64,000 nt of DNA, from positions 434,001-498,000 of the forward strand of contig NZ_QBUG01000003.1 of NCBI RefSeq assembly GCF_003058225.1. Direction: 5' to 3'. Made by a program: the position numbers and the translations under genes. Position 1 is the first letter of the stretch. Every line of letters begins with the position of its first letter. Of this stretch, positions 26,301-33,877 are shown piece by piece. The DNA is from Promicromonospora sp. AC04. GTDB lineage: Bacteria > Actinomycetota > Actinomycetes > Actinomycetales > Cellulomonadaceae. The notes below the pieces were generated by a model. The model was not told the DNA's origin, ran no database searches, and was given only the letters and a program-made list of their open reading frames with translations.

Positions 26301-26434
26301 AGCAGGAGAGAGGCGACCTGCTCCTGCCGGGAGACCAGGGGGATTGTCGTGGACCGTCGCACCTGCACATCGTCCCACCGCTCACTGACACTCCCCCCGG
26401 CCTCTCGCGCCTCGGTACCCAGCTCGGTACCCAT
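23342..26434 (-). CDS. Large LuxR-family regulator with AAA ATPase domain (LAL type)
   Basis: 1030 residues from ATG 26434, just after the small upstream gene; the frame extends further but that part overlaps that gene. The ATPase module has Walker A GGDAGVGKT (61-69) and Walker B LVLVVEDAHWAD; a long helical, TPR-like middle (about 430-940) follows; the C-terminal LuxR helix-turn-helix is LTEREEEVLGLVAQGLSNRQIGERLF and beyond (about 965-1025). LAL regulators are ATP-dependent activators. The target is unknown. The 6-nt gap to the upstream gene suggests coupling. Confidence 0.88.
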   Translation of the reverse strand: MGTELGTEAREAGGSVSERWDDVQVRRSTTIPLVSRQEQVASLLLAVGRASAGRPGMALVGGDAGVGKTRLISHVAHAAEQAGASAVVVHCVDLGQVGIPYLPFTEALTQLQAGAAGPDAAARVAELVAERPALWRLLEPGGSGEADHDERLQLFEGIARSLAVAGVPERPLVLVVEDAHWADASTRDVLRFLAARARSENVLLVVTYRADDVDRRHPLRPLLAELSRLEHVERIDLEPFNEDELREFTTALAGSPLAPAGFAEVLDRSEGNAFFAEELLDAGPDSASLPWTLTEVLRTRLERLDPEVQQVLRIASVAGRRVREELLRAAAARWGALDIDAALREAVTQQVLVVSGGHLEFRHALLAEALYADLLPGERSAVHRAYLAVIEQDGPDGMPIGSAAERAHHAFEGHDLPAALSASRDAALRARRLLAPEEELRHWEQVLALWESVPDAEERIGSDRVDVALSAGEAAARAGDPMRAVKLTQRAADGVDDPVRRAGLEHVLVRRYLDLPTWDDEPGQAEAAVADLRAALEILPERSPERIWTNALLARVTMILDRDDDARVHAACAIDEAREIGQSDALADALSTLAVLDVADPDRAATLLDEARTAAVEAGDVLTEMRTLYNATANRFYAGDLDTAERRVGLALARAEELGLAWSAHTVNLRILQEVMLYFSGDLTSRPTDGVPATSKHVMDASRLYAAVARGDDDVIARGEALFDHWQSDGMIALFGGGCLVDALTWAGRYDDAAALAERITNHLGEVWSELFLARIWLSALAIAALADAAEADRSAGRAGAPGSAAATAVEARAAERLDRGDSLLAIARETAQRGRPRGGVLGPEGRAWLVRAAAENARLHAAVGHATGAERSESTSGELWREAAATWQDTVNAFDFGYRYEVARSRYRWAEALLGAGEREAAEVEAAEALSEAEDMGAKPLADAVRALARRARLDLPGVRRATASTLTEREEEVLGLVAQGLSNRQIGERLFISTKTVSVHVSNLLAKLGASGRAEAVSLAHQRGLLEV

Positions 26435-26439
26435 CCCGG

Positions 26440-26670
26440 TCAAGCGAACAGGCCGCGATGCGAGGCGGACGCGGGGCGCATGCCCGCGATGCCCTTCTTG
26501 ATCTGCTCGGCGCGGCTCGCGTTCGCCCGGCGCTCCGCACGCTTCTCCGCCCGGTGCTCCGTACGGTCGTGGCGGTCCGAACCGCTCTTCCGCTGGCTTC
26601 CCCAGGCCTTCTTGGCCGCGGCCTGCCGGTACTCGATCTCCGCTTCTACCGCGGGTCCCCACAGCGACAT
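26440..26670 (-). CDS. Small basic protein preceding the LAL regulator
   Basis: 76 residues from ATG 26670, chosen because GGAGGA lies 4 nt upstream. Begins MSLWGPAVEAEIEYRQ, then a strongly basic, Arg/Ala-rich helix (RTEHRAEKRAERRANASRAEQIKKG), no membrane segment. I recall similar short proteins in actinobacteria but know no function. It ends 5 bp before the regulator start, so it may modulate or merely be cotranscribed with it. Confidence 0.7.
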   Translation of the reverse strand: MSLWGPAVEAEIEYRQAAAKKAWGSQRKSGSDRHDRTEHRAEKRAERRANASRAEQIKKGIAGMRPASASHRGLFA

Positions 26671-26781
26671 GATTCCTCCGGATGTCCCCGGCGGGCCGTG
26701 TGCCCGTCCGGCTGATGAGGAAGACACTCGTCCTGAGGCGTGGGGGTCCGGATCGGGCGTTCGGGCAGTCCTGGGCGGCGG

Positions 26782-26902
26782 GGTACCTCAGACCGGCGTC
26801 TGAGGTACCTCAGACGCCGGTCCGCTGGGCCTGAGGTGGCCTGAGGTCCGTGCGAAATGCCTCCGACGAGACGTCTGAGGCACCTCGGAGCGACGTCGGA
26901 GG
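26782..26902. repeat. Palindrome cluster including a 32-bp perfect palindrome
   Basis: 26791-26822 is a perfect 32-bp palindrome centred on GTCTGAGGTACCTCAGAC. It overlaps a second inverted repeat, GGTACCTCAGAC (26782-26793) with GTCTGAGGTACC (26798-26809). CCTGAGGT recurs at about 26830 and 26840, and CCTCCGAC (26860-26867) pairs with GTCGGAGG (26895-26902) around another GTCTGAGG. It lies in the 327-bp divergent region between the small gene and the gene at 26998; the rest holds no visible gene. Operator array or cruciform; unknown. Confidence 0.85.
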
Positions 26903-26997
26903 GGCGAGATTCAGGCGGTTCACAGCCCCACTATTGCGATCTACGTCACACCAGACGCACACTGGGACAAGCAGCGGACCCAATTCGGGGGTGGATC

Positions 26998-27705
26998 GTG
27001 ACCGGAACCGAAGCTGGAACGTACGACATCTTGCCCATGCTCGGCCGTGGGAAGCACCGCAACCCCAAGAAGGGCGCGTGCTTCATGGAGCTCGCATCCT
27101 TCCTCGCAGGCGAGAAGTGGAGTGACCACCCCGCCTGCACGCACCCGCTCATCGCCATGCTCGCCCGCGCGGTGAACGACCTCACGGCGGACCATGCCCG
27201 CCCGCAGCTCGCACCACTCATCCCGTCGGTCATCGGCCTGACCAGCACCGACCCGCGCTGGGACGTGCGCATCGCGCTGCGCGCCGCGCAGACGGCGCTG
27301 CCGGTCTCGCCCGCGGACCGGCAGCAGACGCTTGCCGTCGCCATCCTCGGCTCCGAGCGCATGCTCGACGTCCTGGAGGACCGCCCGGCGGGCACGCTCG
27401 CACCCGAGAGCAAGGACGCGCTCGCGGCCGTGCCGAAGACGGCGGCCTGGGCCGAGCGGTTCTGCGCAGGCACCAGCGTGCGACCCAAGCGGTTCGTGCG
27501 CGACGCCGCACCGAGCGTGGTCTCCACCGCGGTCCAGGGCATCTCGGAGGCCTTCGTGCCCGACGTCGACGCACGCCTCCGTGACCTCCTCGCCGCCACG
27601 ATCGCCGATGCGCGCCGATGGGCCGGAAACGCGGACGACGACGCCCGCACGCTCGACCCGCTGGCGTGGGGCCCGGCAGTGAAGGCGGCGCCGACAACCG
27701 CCTGA
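26998..27705 (+). CDS. Conserved actinobacterial protein of unknown function
   Basis: 235 residues from GTG 26998, preceded by GGGGGTGGATC. The motif LPMLGRGKHRNPKKGACFME, followed by WSDHPACTHP and LIPSVIGL, is one I recall from many actinobacterial hypothetical proteins; cysteines and histidines there could bind metal. The rest is Ala-rich helix without membrane spans. It is divergent from the LAL regulator operon with a complex palindrome region between, and followed by a hairpin, so it is monocistronic. Confidence 0.75.
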   Translation: MTGTEAGTYDILPMLGRGKHRNPKKGACFMELASFLAGEKWSDHPACTHPLIAMLARAVNDLTADHARPQLAPLIPSVIGLTSTDPRWDVRIALRAAQTALPVSPADRQQTLAVAILGSERMLDVLEDRPAGTLAPESKDALAAVPKTAAWAERFCAGTSVRPKRFVRDAAPSVVSTAVQGISEAFVPDVDARLRDLLAATIADARRWAGNADDDARTLDPLAWGPAVKAAPTTA

Positions 27706-27728
27706 CACACCCGGCTGAAGGGGGAACC

Positions 27729-27760
27729 GGGCCGGGGCGCACCAGGGGGCGCCCCGGCCC
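27729..27760. terminator. GC-rich hairpin terminator
   Basis: GGGCCGGGGCG (27729-27739) pairs perfectly with CGCCCCGGCCC (27750-27760) around a 10-nt loop, 24 bp after the stop at 27705. Confidence 0.8.
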
Positions 27761-27854
27761 GAGTCGTGCCCGACGGATCCTCCGGACCTGTCGATCGGGC
27801 GTCCGCGAGATCGTCACCCCGGTGTCAGACAGACACCGACCGGAGGACAGAACC

Positions 27855-28238
27855 ATGCGATACACGATCCTGCTGCACTACCCGGAGATGACGCCGGACG
27901 ACCTCGATCCCGGCGGCTGGGAAGAGGGGCAGCGCGAGTTCGACGCCTACGCCACGGCCCTCGACCAGGCCGGGGTGCTCGTCTCGGCGGAGGTGCTGCA
28001 GCCGTCGTCGTCGACCACTACCGTCGCCGTGCGGGACGGCGAGCTGCGGATCCAGGACGGCCCCTTCGCCGACACGAAGGAGCAGCTCGGCGGCACGTTC
28101 GTCGTCGACGTGCCGGACCTCGACGCCGCGCTCGCGTGGGCGCAGAAGGCGCCGTCGGTCCAGTGGGGCACCGTGGAGGTGCGCCCGTCCGCCACCCACT
28201 TCGAGAACGGCGCGTGGACGACCATGGCCGGGATGTGA
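27855..28238 (+). CDS. YCII-related (DGPF) protein
   Basis: 127 residues from ATG 27855, with GGAGGACAG about 6 nt upstream. The fold starts MRYTILLHYP and contains IQDGPFADTKEQLGG, the DGPF signature, plus FVVDVPDLDAALAWAQ. DGPF/YCII proteins are regularly encoded beside ECF42-type sigma factors; the sigma gene here starts 11 bp downstream. Such proteins are ferredoxin-like folds with a conserved Asp/His pocket; their activity is unclear. Confidence 0.88.
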   Translation: MRYTILLHYPEMTPDDLDPGGWEEGQREFDAYATALDQAGVLVSAEVLQPSSSTTTVAVRDGELRIQDGPFADTKEQLGGTFVVDVPDLDAALAWAQKAPSVQWGTVEVRPSATHFENGAWTTMAGM

Positions 28239-28248
28239 ACCCGGCGTC

Positions 28249-29580
28249 GTGACCGACGGGACTGAGGTGCGGGCCGCCGCGGAGGCGGCGGCCCGCACCT
28301 CGTACGGCCGCCTGCTGGCTCTCCTCGCCGCGCGCGACGGCGACATCCAGCGCGCGGAGGACGCCCTCGCCGAGGCGTTCGAGCGGGCCCTTCGGCACTG
28401 GCCCGACGACGGCGTGCCCGACAACCCCGACGGCTGGCTCCTCACCGTGGCGCGCAACCGGCTGCGCGACCTGTACCGCTCCGCCGCCCACCGCACCGCC
28501 GCCCCGCTCGACGGCGGGCCCGAACCCGCCGTCCTGCCCGACGAACCCGACCCGGATGCGATCGGGGACCGCCGCCTGGAGCTCATGTTCGTCTGCGCCC
28601 ACCCGGCCATCGAGGCCGGCATCCGCACGCCGCTCATGCTGCAGACCGTGCTCGGCGTCGAGGCCCGGGACATCGCCGCGGCGTTCACCGTCCCCGCACC
28701 CACGATGGCGCAGCGCCTGGTCCGGGCCAAGCGCCGCATCCGCGACGCCCGCATCCCGTTCCGCATCCCCGACCGCCGGGAGGCGCCCGACCGCCTGCCG
28801 CCCGTGCTGGAGGCGGTGTACGGCGCGTACGCGATCGACTGGCGTGGCGCCGCGCCGGAGGTCCGCGGATCGCTCACGGGCGACGCGCTCACCCTCGCCC
28901 TGCTGCTCGCGGACCTGCTGCCCGAGCCCGAGGTGCTCGGCCTGGCCGCGCTGCTCTGCTTCTCGCTCGCCCGTGTGGACGCCCGCGAGGCCGACGGCGC
29001 CTTCGTGCCGCTCGACGAGCAGGACGTCGCCCGCTGGGACACCGCGCTGATCGAGCGCGGCGAGGCCCTGCTCCGGCGCGCGCTCGCGGGTTCGGACGCC
29101 GGTTCAGGCGCCGGGTCCCGCGCGGGGGCCGGTTCAGGTGCCAGGTCCAGCAAAGGCGCCGGTTCCGGCACTTCGTCCGACGCCGGGCCCGGCGGCCCGC
29201 CCGGCCGGTTCCGGCTCGAGGCCGCCATCCAGTCCGTCCACTGCGCGCGGGCGCGCACCGGGCGCACCGACTGGCCCGCTCTCCTCACCCTCCACCGGGC
29301 GCTGCTCCACGTCGCACCGACGCTCGGCGGGCGGGTGGCGCTCGCGGCCGTCGTCGCCCGGGTCGACGGCGCGGCGGCGGGGCTGGCCGCGCTGGACGAG
29401 ATTGCGGCGTCGGAGCCGGCGGCGGGCAGATTCCAGCCGCTGTGGGCGACCCGGGCGCACCTGCTGGCCGAGGCGGGTGCGGCCGACGCCGCCCGCGCGG
29501 CGTACGAGAAGGCGCGCTCGCTCACGACCGACCCGGCCCTGCGGGCGTTCCTGGCGGACCGGAGCGCCGCGACCGGGTGA
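28249..29580 (+). CDS. ECF42-type sigma factor with C-terminal TPR-like extension
   Basis: 443 residues from GTG 28249. Sigma region 2 about 10-85 (DIQRAEDALAEAFERAL, NPDGWLLTVARNRL), region 4 about 125-165 (TPLMLQTVLGVEARDIAAAF, TMAQRLVRAKRRIRDA), then a helical extension of about 260 residues that in ECF42 is needed for activity. The DGPF gene directly upstream fits this group. Unusual: a Gly/Ser/Ala-rich low-complexity stretch at about residues 281-322 interrupts the extension and looks like recent repeat expansion (AGSDAGSGAGSRAGAGSG). No anti-sigma gene is visible. Confidence 0.88.
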   Translation: MTDGTEVRAAAEAAARTSYGRLLALLAARDGDIQRAEDALAEAFERALRHWPDDGVPDNPDGWLLTVARNRLRDLYRSAAHRTAAPLDGGPEPAVLPDEPDPDAIGDRRLELMFVCAHPAIEAGIRTPLMLQTVLGVEARDIAAAFTVPAPTMAQRLVRAKRRIRDARIPFRIPDRREAPDRLPPVLEAVYGAYAIDWRGAAPEVRGSLTGDALTLALLLADLLPEPEVLGLAALLCFSLARVDAREADGAFVPLDEQDVARWDTALIERGEALLRRALAGSDAGSGAGSRAGAGSGARSSKGAGSGTSSDAGPGGPPGRFRLEAAIQSVHCARARTGRTDWPALLTLHRALLHVAPTLGGRVALAAVVARVDGAAAGLAALDEIAASEPAAGRFQPLWATRAHLLAEAGAADAARAAYEKARSLTTDPALRAFLADRSAATG

Positions 29581-29689
29581 AGTCGGTGCCGCGGTCACAA
29601 ACCTCGACCCCGTGGCTCCCTACCTCGTAGCTGAAGCTCGCCACGCGCCCTCGGTGCCACCGACGGCACCCGGACGCGTGACGTCGAAG

Positions 29690-29727
29690 GGCGGGGCCGC
29701 AGATCCAGGGGGTTCGGCGGCCCCGCC
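29690..29727. terminator. Hairpin terminator after the ECF42 sigma gene
   Basis: GGCGGGGCCGC (29690-29700) pairs with GCGGCCCCGCC (29717-29727), followed by TCATTT. It lies 110 bp after the stop; the rest of 29581-29792 holds nothing else clear. Confidence 0.75.
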
Positions 29728-29792
29728 TCATTTCACCCGGGCCCGCTTCATTTCGCCTAGGAAATTACACGCCGTGATCATGGTCCCGCCCT

Positions 29793-29805
29793 TAGGCTCC
29801 TGGGC
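29793..29805 (+). promoter_or_regulatory. Leaderless promoter of the penicillin-binding protein gene
   Basis: TAGGCT (29793-29798), 7 nt, ATG 29806; the same hexamer as at ppc. Confidence 0.6.
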
Positions 29806-31905
29806 ATGAGCGGACACCCTTCACCTCATCTGCCTGCGGATGGTCATGCACCGGTTCCGCCTCCGCCAGGTGGGTACGCCCCGGCGCCTCCGACGGGTGG
29901 GTACGCCGCGATACCTCCGGCAGGCGGCCCGCCGCCCGTCGTCCCGGCACCCCGGCGAAAGGGTCGCCTGGCGCTGATCATCGTCGCCGTCGTGGTTGTC
30001 CTCGCGGCGGCCGGCGCCGGGGCCTGGTACCTGCTCCGCCCGCCGCCGATCCCCGCCCCGGAGCCCGCCGCCGAGGAGCTCGCGGTAGCGCTCCAGGCGG
30101 GCACGCCCGCGGACTTCCCGCTCACCATGGAGACGTCGGCGTCGCCGGACGAGCAGTACGCCCTGGTGTTCGAGCAGCTCCTGGCCGCCGTCGGCGAGGA
30201 TGCCGGGACCGTCAAGGTCAAGAGCGTCACCCCGCTCGAGGAGGGCGACGGCGGCACCGCGACAGCGACCGCGACGCTCGCCTGGTCCTGGCCCGTGGCG
30301 ACCGAGACCGCCTGGGAGTACGAGACGGTCGCGCAGCTCACCTACCCCGGCCCGACGGACGGCGAGGCCGGGACCTGGGAGGCCGCGTGGGAGACCGGCG
30401 TGCTGGTGCCGGGCCTGGAGGCGGGCGAGCGGCTCGCCGTCGAGCGCACCGAACCGGCGCGCGGCGAGATCGTCACGACGAGCGGCGAGACGATTGTGGG
30501 CATGACCCCCGTGCACCGCGTGGGCATCGACAAGACCCGCCCGGGCTGGGACACCGCCGCGGCGAAGCTCGGGAACGTGCTGGACTTCGACCAGGCGACG
30601 ACCGACGACATCGCCGCACAGGTCCAGTCCGCGGGCGACAAGGCGTTCATCGAGGTCATCACGATCCGCGAGAACGACCCGGAGTACGACTTCGACGCCG
30701 CCATGGCGATCGACGGCGTCGTCGGGATCCCGGACGAGCTGCCGCTCGCACCGAGCCGCGACTTCGCGCGGGCCGTGCTCGGCTCGGTCGGCGAGGCGAC
30801 CGAGGAGATCGTCGAGGAGTCCAAGGGCACGATCAAGCCGGGTGACAGGGTGGGCGTCTCGGGCCTGCAGGCCGCCTACGACGAGCAGCTGCGCGGCGTG
30901 CCCGGCCTGGCCGTGACCATCGAGCCCGCCGAGGGCGGAGAGGGTGAGAGCCGCGAGGCGTTCACCATCGAGAAGACGGACGGCGAGCCTCTGACGATCA
31001 CGCTCGACCCGGCCGTGCAGCTGCGCGCCGAAGCGGCGCTGGCCGACTTCGGCGACCTGGCGAGCGCGATCGTCGCGATCAAGCCGTCGACCGGCGAGGT
31101 GCTCGCGGTGGCGTCGGGCCCGGGCTCCGAGGGGTACAACACGGCGACCCTTGGGCAGTACCCGCCGGGGTCCACCTTCAAGATCGCGACGTCGCTCGCG
31201 ATGCTCCGCGCAGGGACCACGCCGGACACGACGCTGCCCTGCACCGAGACGATCAACGTCGAGGGCCGCACGTTCAAGAACGTGCCCGGATACCCGCAGT
31301 CCGCGATGGGCGACGCCGTGCCGTTCCGGACCGTGTTCGCGAACTCGTGCAACACCGCCTTCATCTCGCAGCACCAGGCGATCTCGCAGCAGCAGCTGCA
31401 CGACGCCGCCGCGGCGCTCGGCCTGGGCGTCGAGGCGACGGCCCTCGGCGCTGCCGGCGTGTTCGGCGACGTGCCCGCCGAGGCGGCGGGCACGGAGCAC
31501 GCGGCGTCGATGATCGGACAGGGTCAGGTGCTGGCCACGCCGCTCGCGATGGCGACCGTCGCGGCGAGCGTCTCAGCGGGCCACACGGTGTCTCCGTGGC
31601 TGGTGAAGCCGTCGGACGAGGAGGCGGACGAGGCCGCGGCGGGCGACCTGACCGCGGACGAGGCGGCGACGCTCCGCGACCTCATGGGCGGCGTGGTGCA
31701 GGAGGGCTCGGGCACGGTGCTGCAGGACGTGCCGGGGATCGTCGGCGCCAAGACCGGCACCGCCCAGTTCGGCGACGGCACCAAGGCCCACGTCTGGATG
31801 GTCGCGATCGCGAACGACCTCGCGGCGGCCGTGTTCATCGAGGAGGGCGAGCTCGCCTCGACGGTGGCTGCCCCGGTGATGCACGACTTCCTCACGGGGA
31901 GCTAG
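29806..31905 (+). CDS. Class B-like penicillin-binding protein (transpeptidase)
   Basis: 699 residues. A Pro/Gly/Tyr-rich cytoplasmic N-terminus (1-50), one membrane helix (about 55-76), an NTF2-like MecA_N-type domain (about 83-200), a dimerisation domain (about 205-380), and a transpeptidase domain with all three active-site motifs: STFK (Ser near 456), SCN (near 514) and KTGT (near 648). It cross-links peptidoglycan outside the membrane. The MecA_N-type domain links it to PBP2a/PBP3-like proteins, which can show low beta-lactam affinity, but resistance cannot be judged from sequence. Monocistronic. Confidence 0.92.
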   Translation: MSGHPSPHLPADGHAPVPPPPGGYAPAPPTGGYAAIPPAGGPPPVVPAPRRKGRLALIIVAVVVVLAAAGAGAWYLLRPPPIPAPEPAAEELAVALQAGTPADFPLTMETSASPDEQYALVFEQLLAAVGEDAGTVKVKSVTPLEEGDGGTATATATLAWSWPVATETAWEYETVAQLTYPGPTDGEAGTWEAAWETGVLVPGLEAGERLAVERTEPARGEIVTTSGETIVGMTPVHRVGIDKTRPGWDTAAAKLGNVLDFDQATTDDIAAQVQSAGDKAFIEVITIRENDPEYDFDAAMAIDGVVGIPDELPLAPSRDFARAVLGSVGEATEEIVEESKGTIKPGDRVGVSGLQAAYDEQLRGVPGLAVTIEPAEGGEGESREAFTIEKTDGEPLTITLDPAVQLRAEAALADFGDLASAIVAIKPSTGEVLAVASGPGSEGYNTATLGQYPPGSTFKIATSLAMLRAGTTPDTTLPCTETINVEGRTFKNVPGYPQSAMGDAVPFRTVFANSCNTAFISQHQAISQQQLHDAAAALGLGVEATALGAAGVFGDVPAEAAGTEHAASMIGQGQVLATPLAMATVAASVSAGHTVSPWLVKPSDEEADEAAAGDLTADEAATLRDLMGGVVQEGSGTVLQDVPGIVGAKTGTAQFGDGTKAHVWMVAIANDLAAAVFIEEGELASTVAAPVMHDFLTGS

Positions 31906-31954
31906 CCCTCGCCGCCGAGGTGGAACCAGGGCAGAACTCTGGCGAGACAGAGCT

Positions 31955-32000
31955 GGGGCGAGGCAGAAGCGCGGCATCCGCTGCGGTTCTGCCTCGCCCC
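31955..32000. terminator. Bidirectional hairpin between PBP and lipoprotein genes
   Basis: GGGGCGAGGCAGAA (31955-31968) pairs perfectly with TTCTGCCTCGCCCC (31987-32000), 14 bp around an 18-nt loop, between convergent genes. Confidence 0.8.
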
Positions 32001-32025
32001 GGTGTCAGGTCGGCAGGGTGGGCGA

Positions 32026-32493
32026 TCAGCCCTTGAAGCCTGCCTCGGTGCACGTTGCTCGGTAGTTCTTGATCGCGTCAGTGACCGCGGTGGGGCGGGC
32101 GATGGAGCCGTCGAGCGCCTGGTCGAACGGCGCACGGACCGCCTCGAGGTAGGCGATGCTGACCTCGTCGGCCTTGCCGATGATCAGGCCAAGCCCCCTG
32201 CTGATGGTGGTGGCGGCGCCGGTCCGCTCCTCGTCGAGCGGCGCCTGGACGGCGGGCGTGGCGTTGTTGATGTTCGCCAGGAGCGGGCCGTTGAAGAACG
32301 CATTGCACGACTGGACGAGGTCGTACTCGCCCGTGCTGACGGGGGCCTCGGCCACGGGTGACGGGGCGGCCTGCGTGACCTCTTCGCCGGAGGGCGCGAA
32401 GTCGCTGGCCATGTCCTCGAGGGCCGCGCATCCGGACAGCAGGAGTGCACAGGAGACCAGTGCGGCGGTCGCCCAGTTCTTGCTGGTGCTCAC
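32026..32493 (-). CDS. Putative lipoprotein of unknown function
   Basis: 155 residues from GTG 32493 with AGGGAAG 6-7 nt upstream. The N-terminus KNWATAALVSCALLLSGCAA is a lipoprotein signal with lipobox LLSGC, so the mature protein should be anchored outside the membrane at Cys22. The remainder is mostly helical and Ala-rich, with two further cysteines (VQSCNAFF and YRATCTEAG) that may pair. No family recognised. Own ribosome site and a hairpin behind it suggest a single-gene unit. Confidence 0.8.
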   Translation of the reverse strand: MSTSKNWATAALVSCALLLSGCAALEDMASDFAPSGEEVTQAAPSPVAEAPVSTGEYDLVQSCNAFFNGPLLANINNATPAVQAPLDEERTGAATTISRGLGLIIGKADEVSIAYLEAVRAPFDQALDGSIARPTAVTDAIKNYRATCTEAGFKG

Positions 32494-32647
32494 GATCTAC
32501 TTCCCTCACGTCAACGGGTCAGAAAAGTGCGGTTCGGTCGCACTCGCCCGCGAGTCTAGCGCCACGGCCGCAACGGAGAGCCAATCGTTACCGGGTCAGC
32601 GCGCGGCCCCCGGGCGCGAGTGCGCGGTCGGGACCCGTCGCACATGC

Positions 32648-32684
32648 CAGATGCCCAGGTCACCTTCAGTGGCCTGGGCATCTG
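32648..32684. terminator. Hairpin after the SHOCT-type gene
   Basis: CAGATGCCCAGG (32648-32659) pairs perfectly with CCTGGGCATCTG (32673-32684) around 13 nt, just beyond the end of the minus-strand gene at 32704 and upstream of the lipoprotein gene. Confidence 0.75.
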
Positions 32685-32703
32685 ACACGCACCGGTGAGA
32701 GGG

Positions 32704-33096
32704 TCAGCGGTCGCCGTCGGCCGGCGGCTGGTCCTGCGGTGCGGGGGCCGCGGGAGGTGCGTCGGTCGCCGTCGGGCCGGCGCTCGGCTGAGCGCTCGGG
32801 GTGAGGCCTGCCGAGCGGAGCACGGCGAGACGCGAGCGGTACTCGGCCTCGTCGATCTCCCCGCGGGCGAAGCGGTTGCCCAGCAGCGTCACCGGGTCGG
32901 CGCCCGCCGACGCGTGCGCGGCCCAGGGGCCGCCCCATCCGCCGCGCGCACCGCGCCGGGCCCGCCGCGCGATCAGGAAGATCACTGTCGCGAACAGCAG
33001 GAACCACAGCAGCGGGAAGATGAAGAAGAACGGTCCGGGTCCGCCCCAGCCGTAGTGCGGCCCGTTGGCGAGGACCTCTGTCGTCGCGGTGAGCAT
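32704..33096 (-). CDS. Small membrane protein with SHOCT-like C-terminus
   Basis: 130 residues from ATG 33096, chosen because GGAGG lies 5 nt upstream; an ATG 15 nt earlier has no such site. One membrane helix (about 22-43: FFFIFPLLWFLLFATVIFL) follows a Trp/Gly/Pro-rich start. The SHOCT-type motif is about residues 75-100 (DPVTLLGNRFARGEIDEAEYRSRLAVL), a short oligomerisation helix pair. The C-terminus is Ala/Pro-rich and disordered. It precedes no partner on its strand; the two-component genes lie upstream with their own promoter. Confidence 0.82.
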   Translation of the reverse strand: MLTATTEVLANGPHYGWGGPGPFFFIFPLLWFLLFATVIFLIARRARRGARGGWGGPWAAHASAGADPVTLLGNRFARGEIDEAEYRSRLAVLRSAGLTPSAQPSAGPTATDAPPAAPAPQDQPPADGDR

Positions 33097-33211
33097 GTCG
33101 ACCTCCAGCATTCGGTTCGGCCGGTCGTTCCGGCCACAGCACCAGGCTGCCGCTGCCCGACGCCGGGGTCGTCACCCCCGCGTACCTGCTCACCTACACC
33201 GGTGGTGCCGG

Positions 33212-33877
33212 TCAGCCGGCCCAGCCGGGCCGCACCAGCCCGGCCTCATACGCGAGCACCACGAGCTGCGCGCGGTCGCGGGAACGGGTCTTCATGAGCA
33301 CCCGGGAGACGTGCGTCTTCACCGTCGACTCCGACAGGTACAGCCTGTCGGCGATCTCGTCGTTCGCGAGCCCGCCCGCGACCTCGACGAGCACCTCGCG
33401 CTCGCGCGGCGTGAGGTCGGCAAGCGCGGGTACCGGCCGGACGGTGCGGGTCGCCTCGGCGACCTTGGCCAGCAGCCGGCGCGTCACCGTGGGCGAGAGC
33501 AGCGCGTTGCCCGACGCCGCCACCCGCACCGCCCGCACCAGCTCCGCCGGCTCGGTGTCCTTGACCAGGAACCCCGACGCCCCGGCGCGGATCGCCTCCG
33601 TGACGTACTCGTCGAGCTCGAAGGTCGTCACGACCACGACGTGCACGCCCGCCGCCCGGGGTTCGGCGATGATCCGCCGCGTCGCCTCGAGCCCGTCCAG
33701 GCCGGGCATGCGGATGTCCATGAGCACCACCTGGGGCAGGTGCTCGAGGGTGAGCGCCACCGCGTCGTCACCGGTCGCGGCTTGGGCCACGACGCGCATG
33801 TCGTCCTCGGAGTCGATCAGGGCGCGGAACCCGCCCCGCACCAGGGCCTGGTCGTCGGCGAGCAGGACGTCGATCAT
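33212..33877 (-). CDS. NarL/LuxR-type response regulator
   Basis: 221 residues. Receiver domain 1-120: acidic pair in VLLADDQALVRGGF, phosphoacceptor Asp in VLMDIRMPG (near 54), Lys in FLVKDTEP (near 104). C-terminal LuxR helix-turn-helix about 148-210 (LTPREREVLVEVAGGLANDEIADRLY, STVKTHVSRVL). Its ATG overlaps the kinase stop by 4 nt (ATGA), so the pair forms a two-component system. Target genes are unknown. Confidence 0.95.
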   Translation of the reverse strand: MIDVLLADDQALVRGGFRALIDSEDDMRVVAQAATGDDAVALTLEHLPQVVLMDIRMPGLDGLEATRRIIAEPRAAGVHVVVVTTFELDEYVTEAIRAGASGFLVKDTEPAELVRAVRVAASGNALLSPTVTRRLLAKVAEATRTVRPVPALADLTPREREVLVEVAGGLANDEIADRLYLSESTVKTHVSRVLMKTRSRDRAQLVVLAYEAGLVRPGWAG

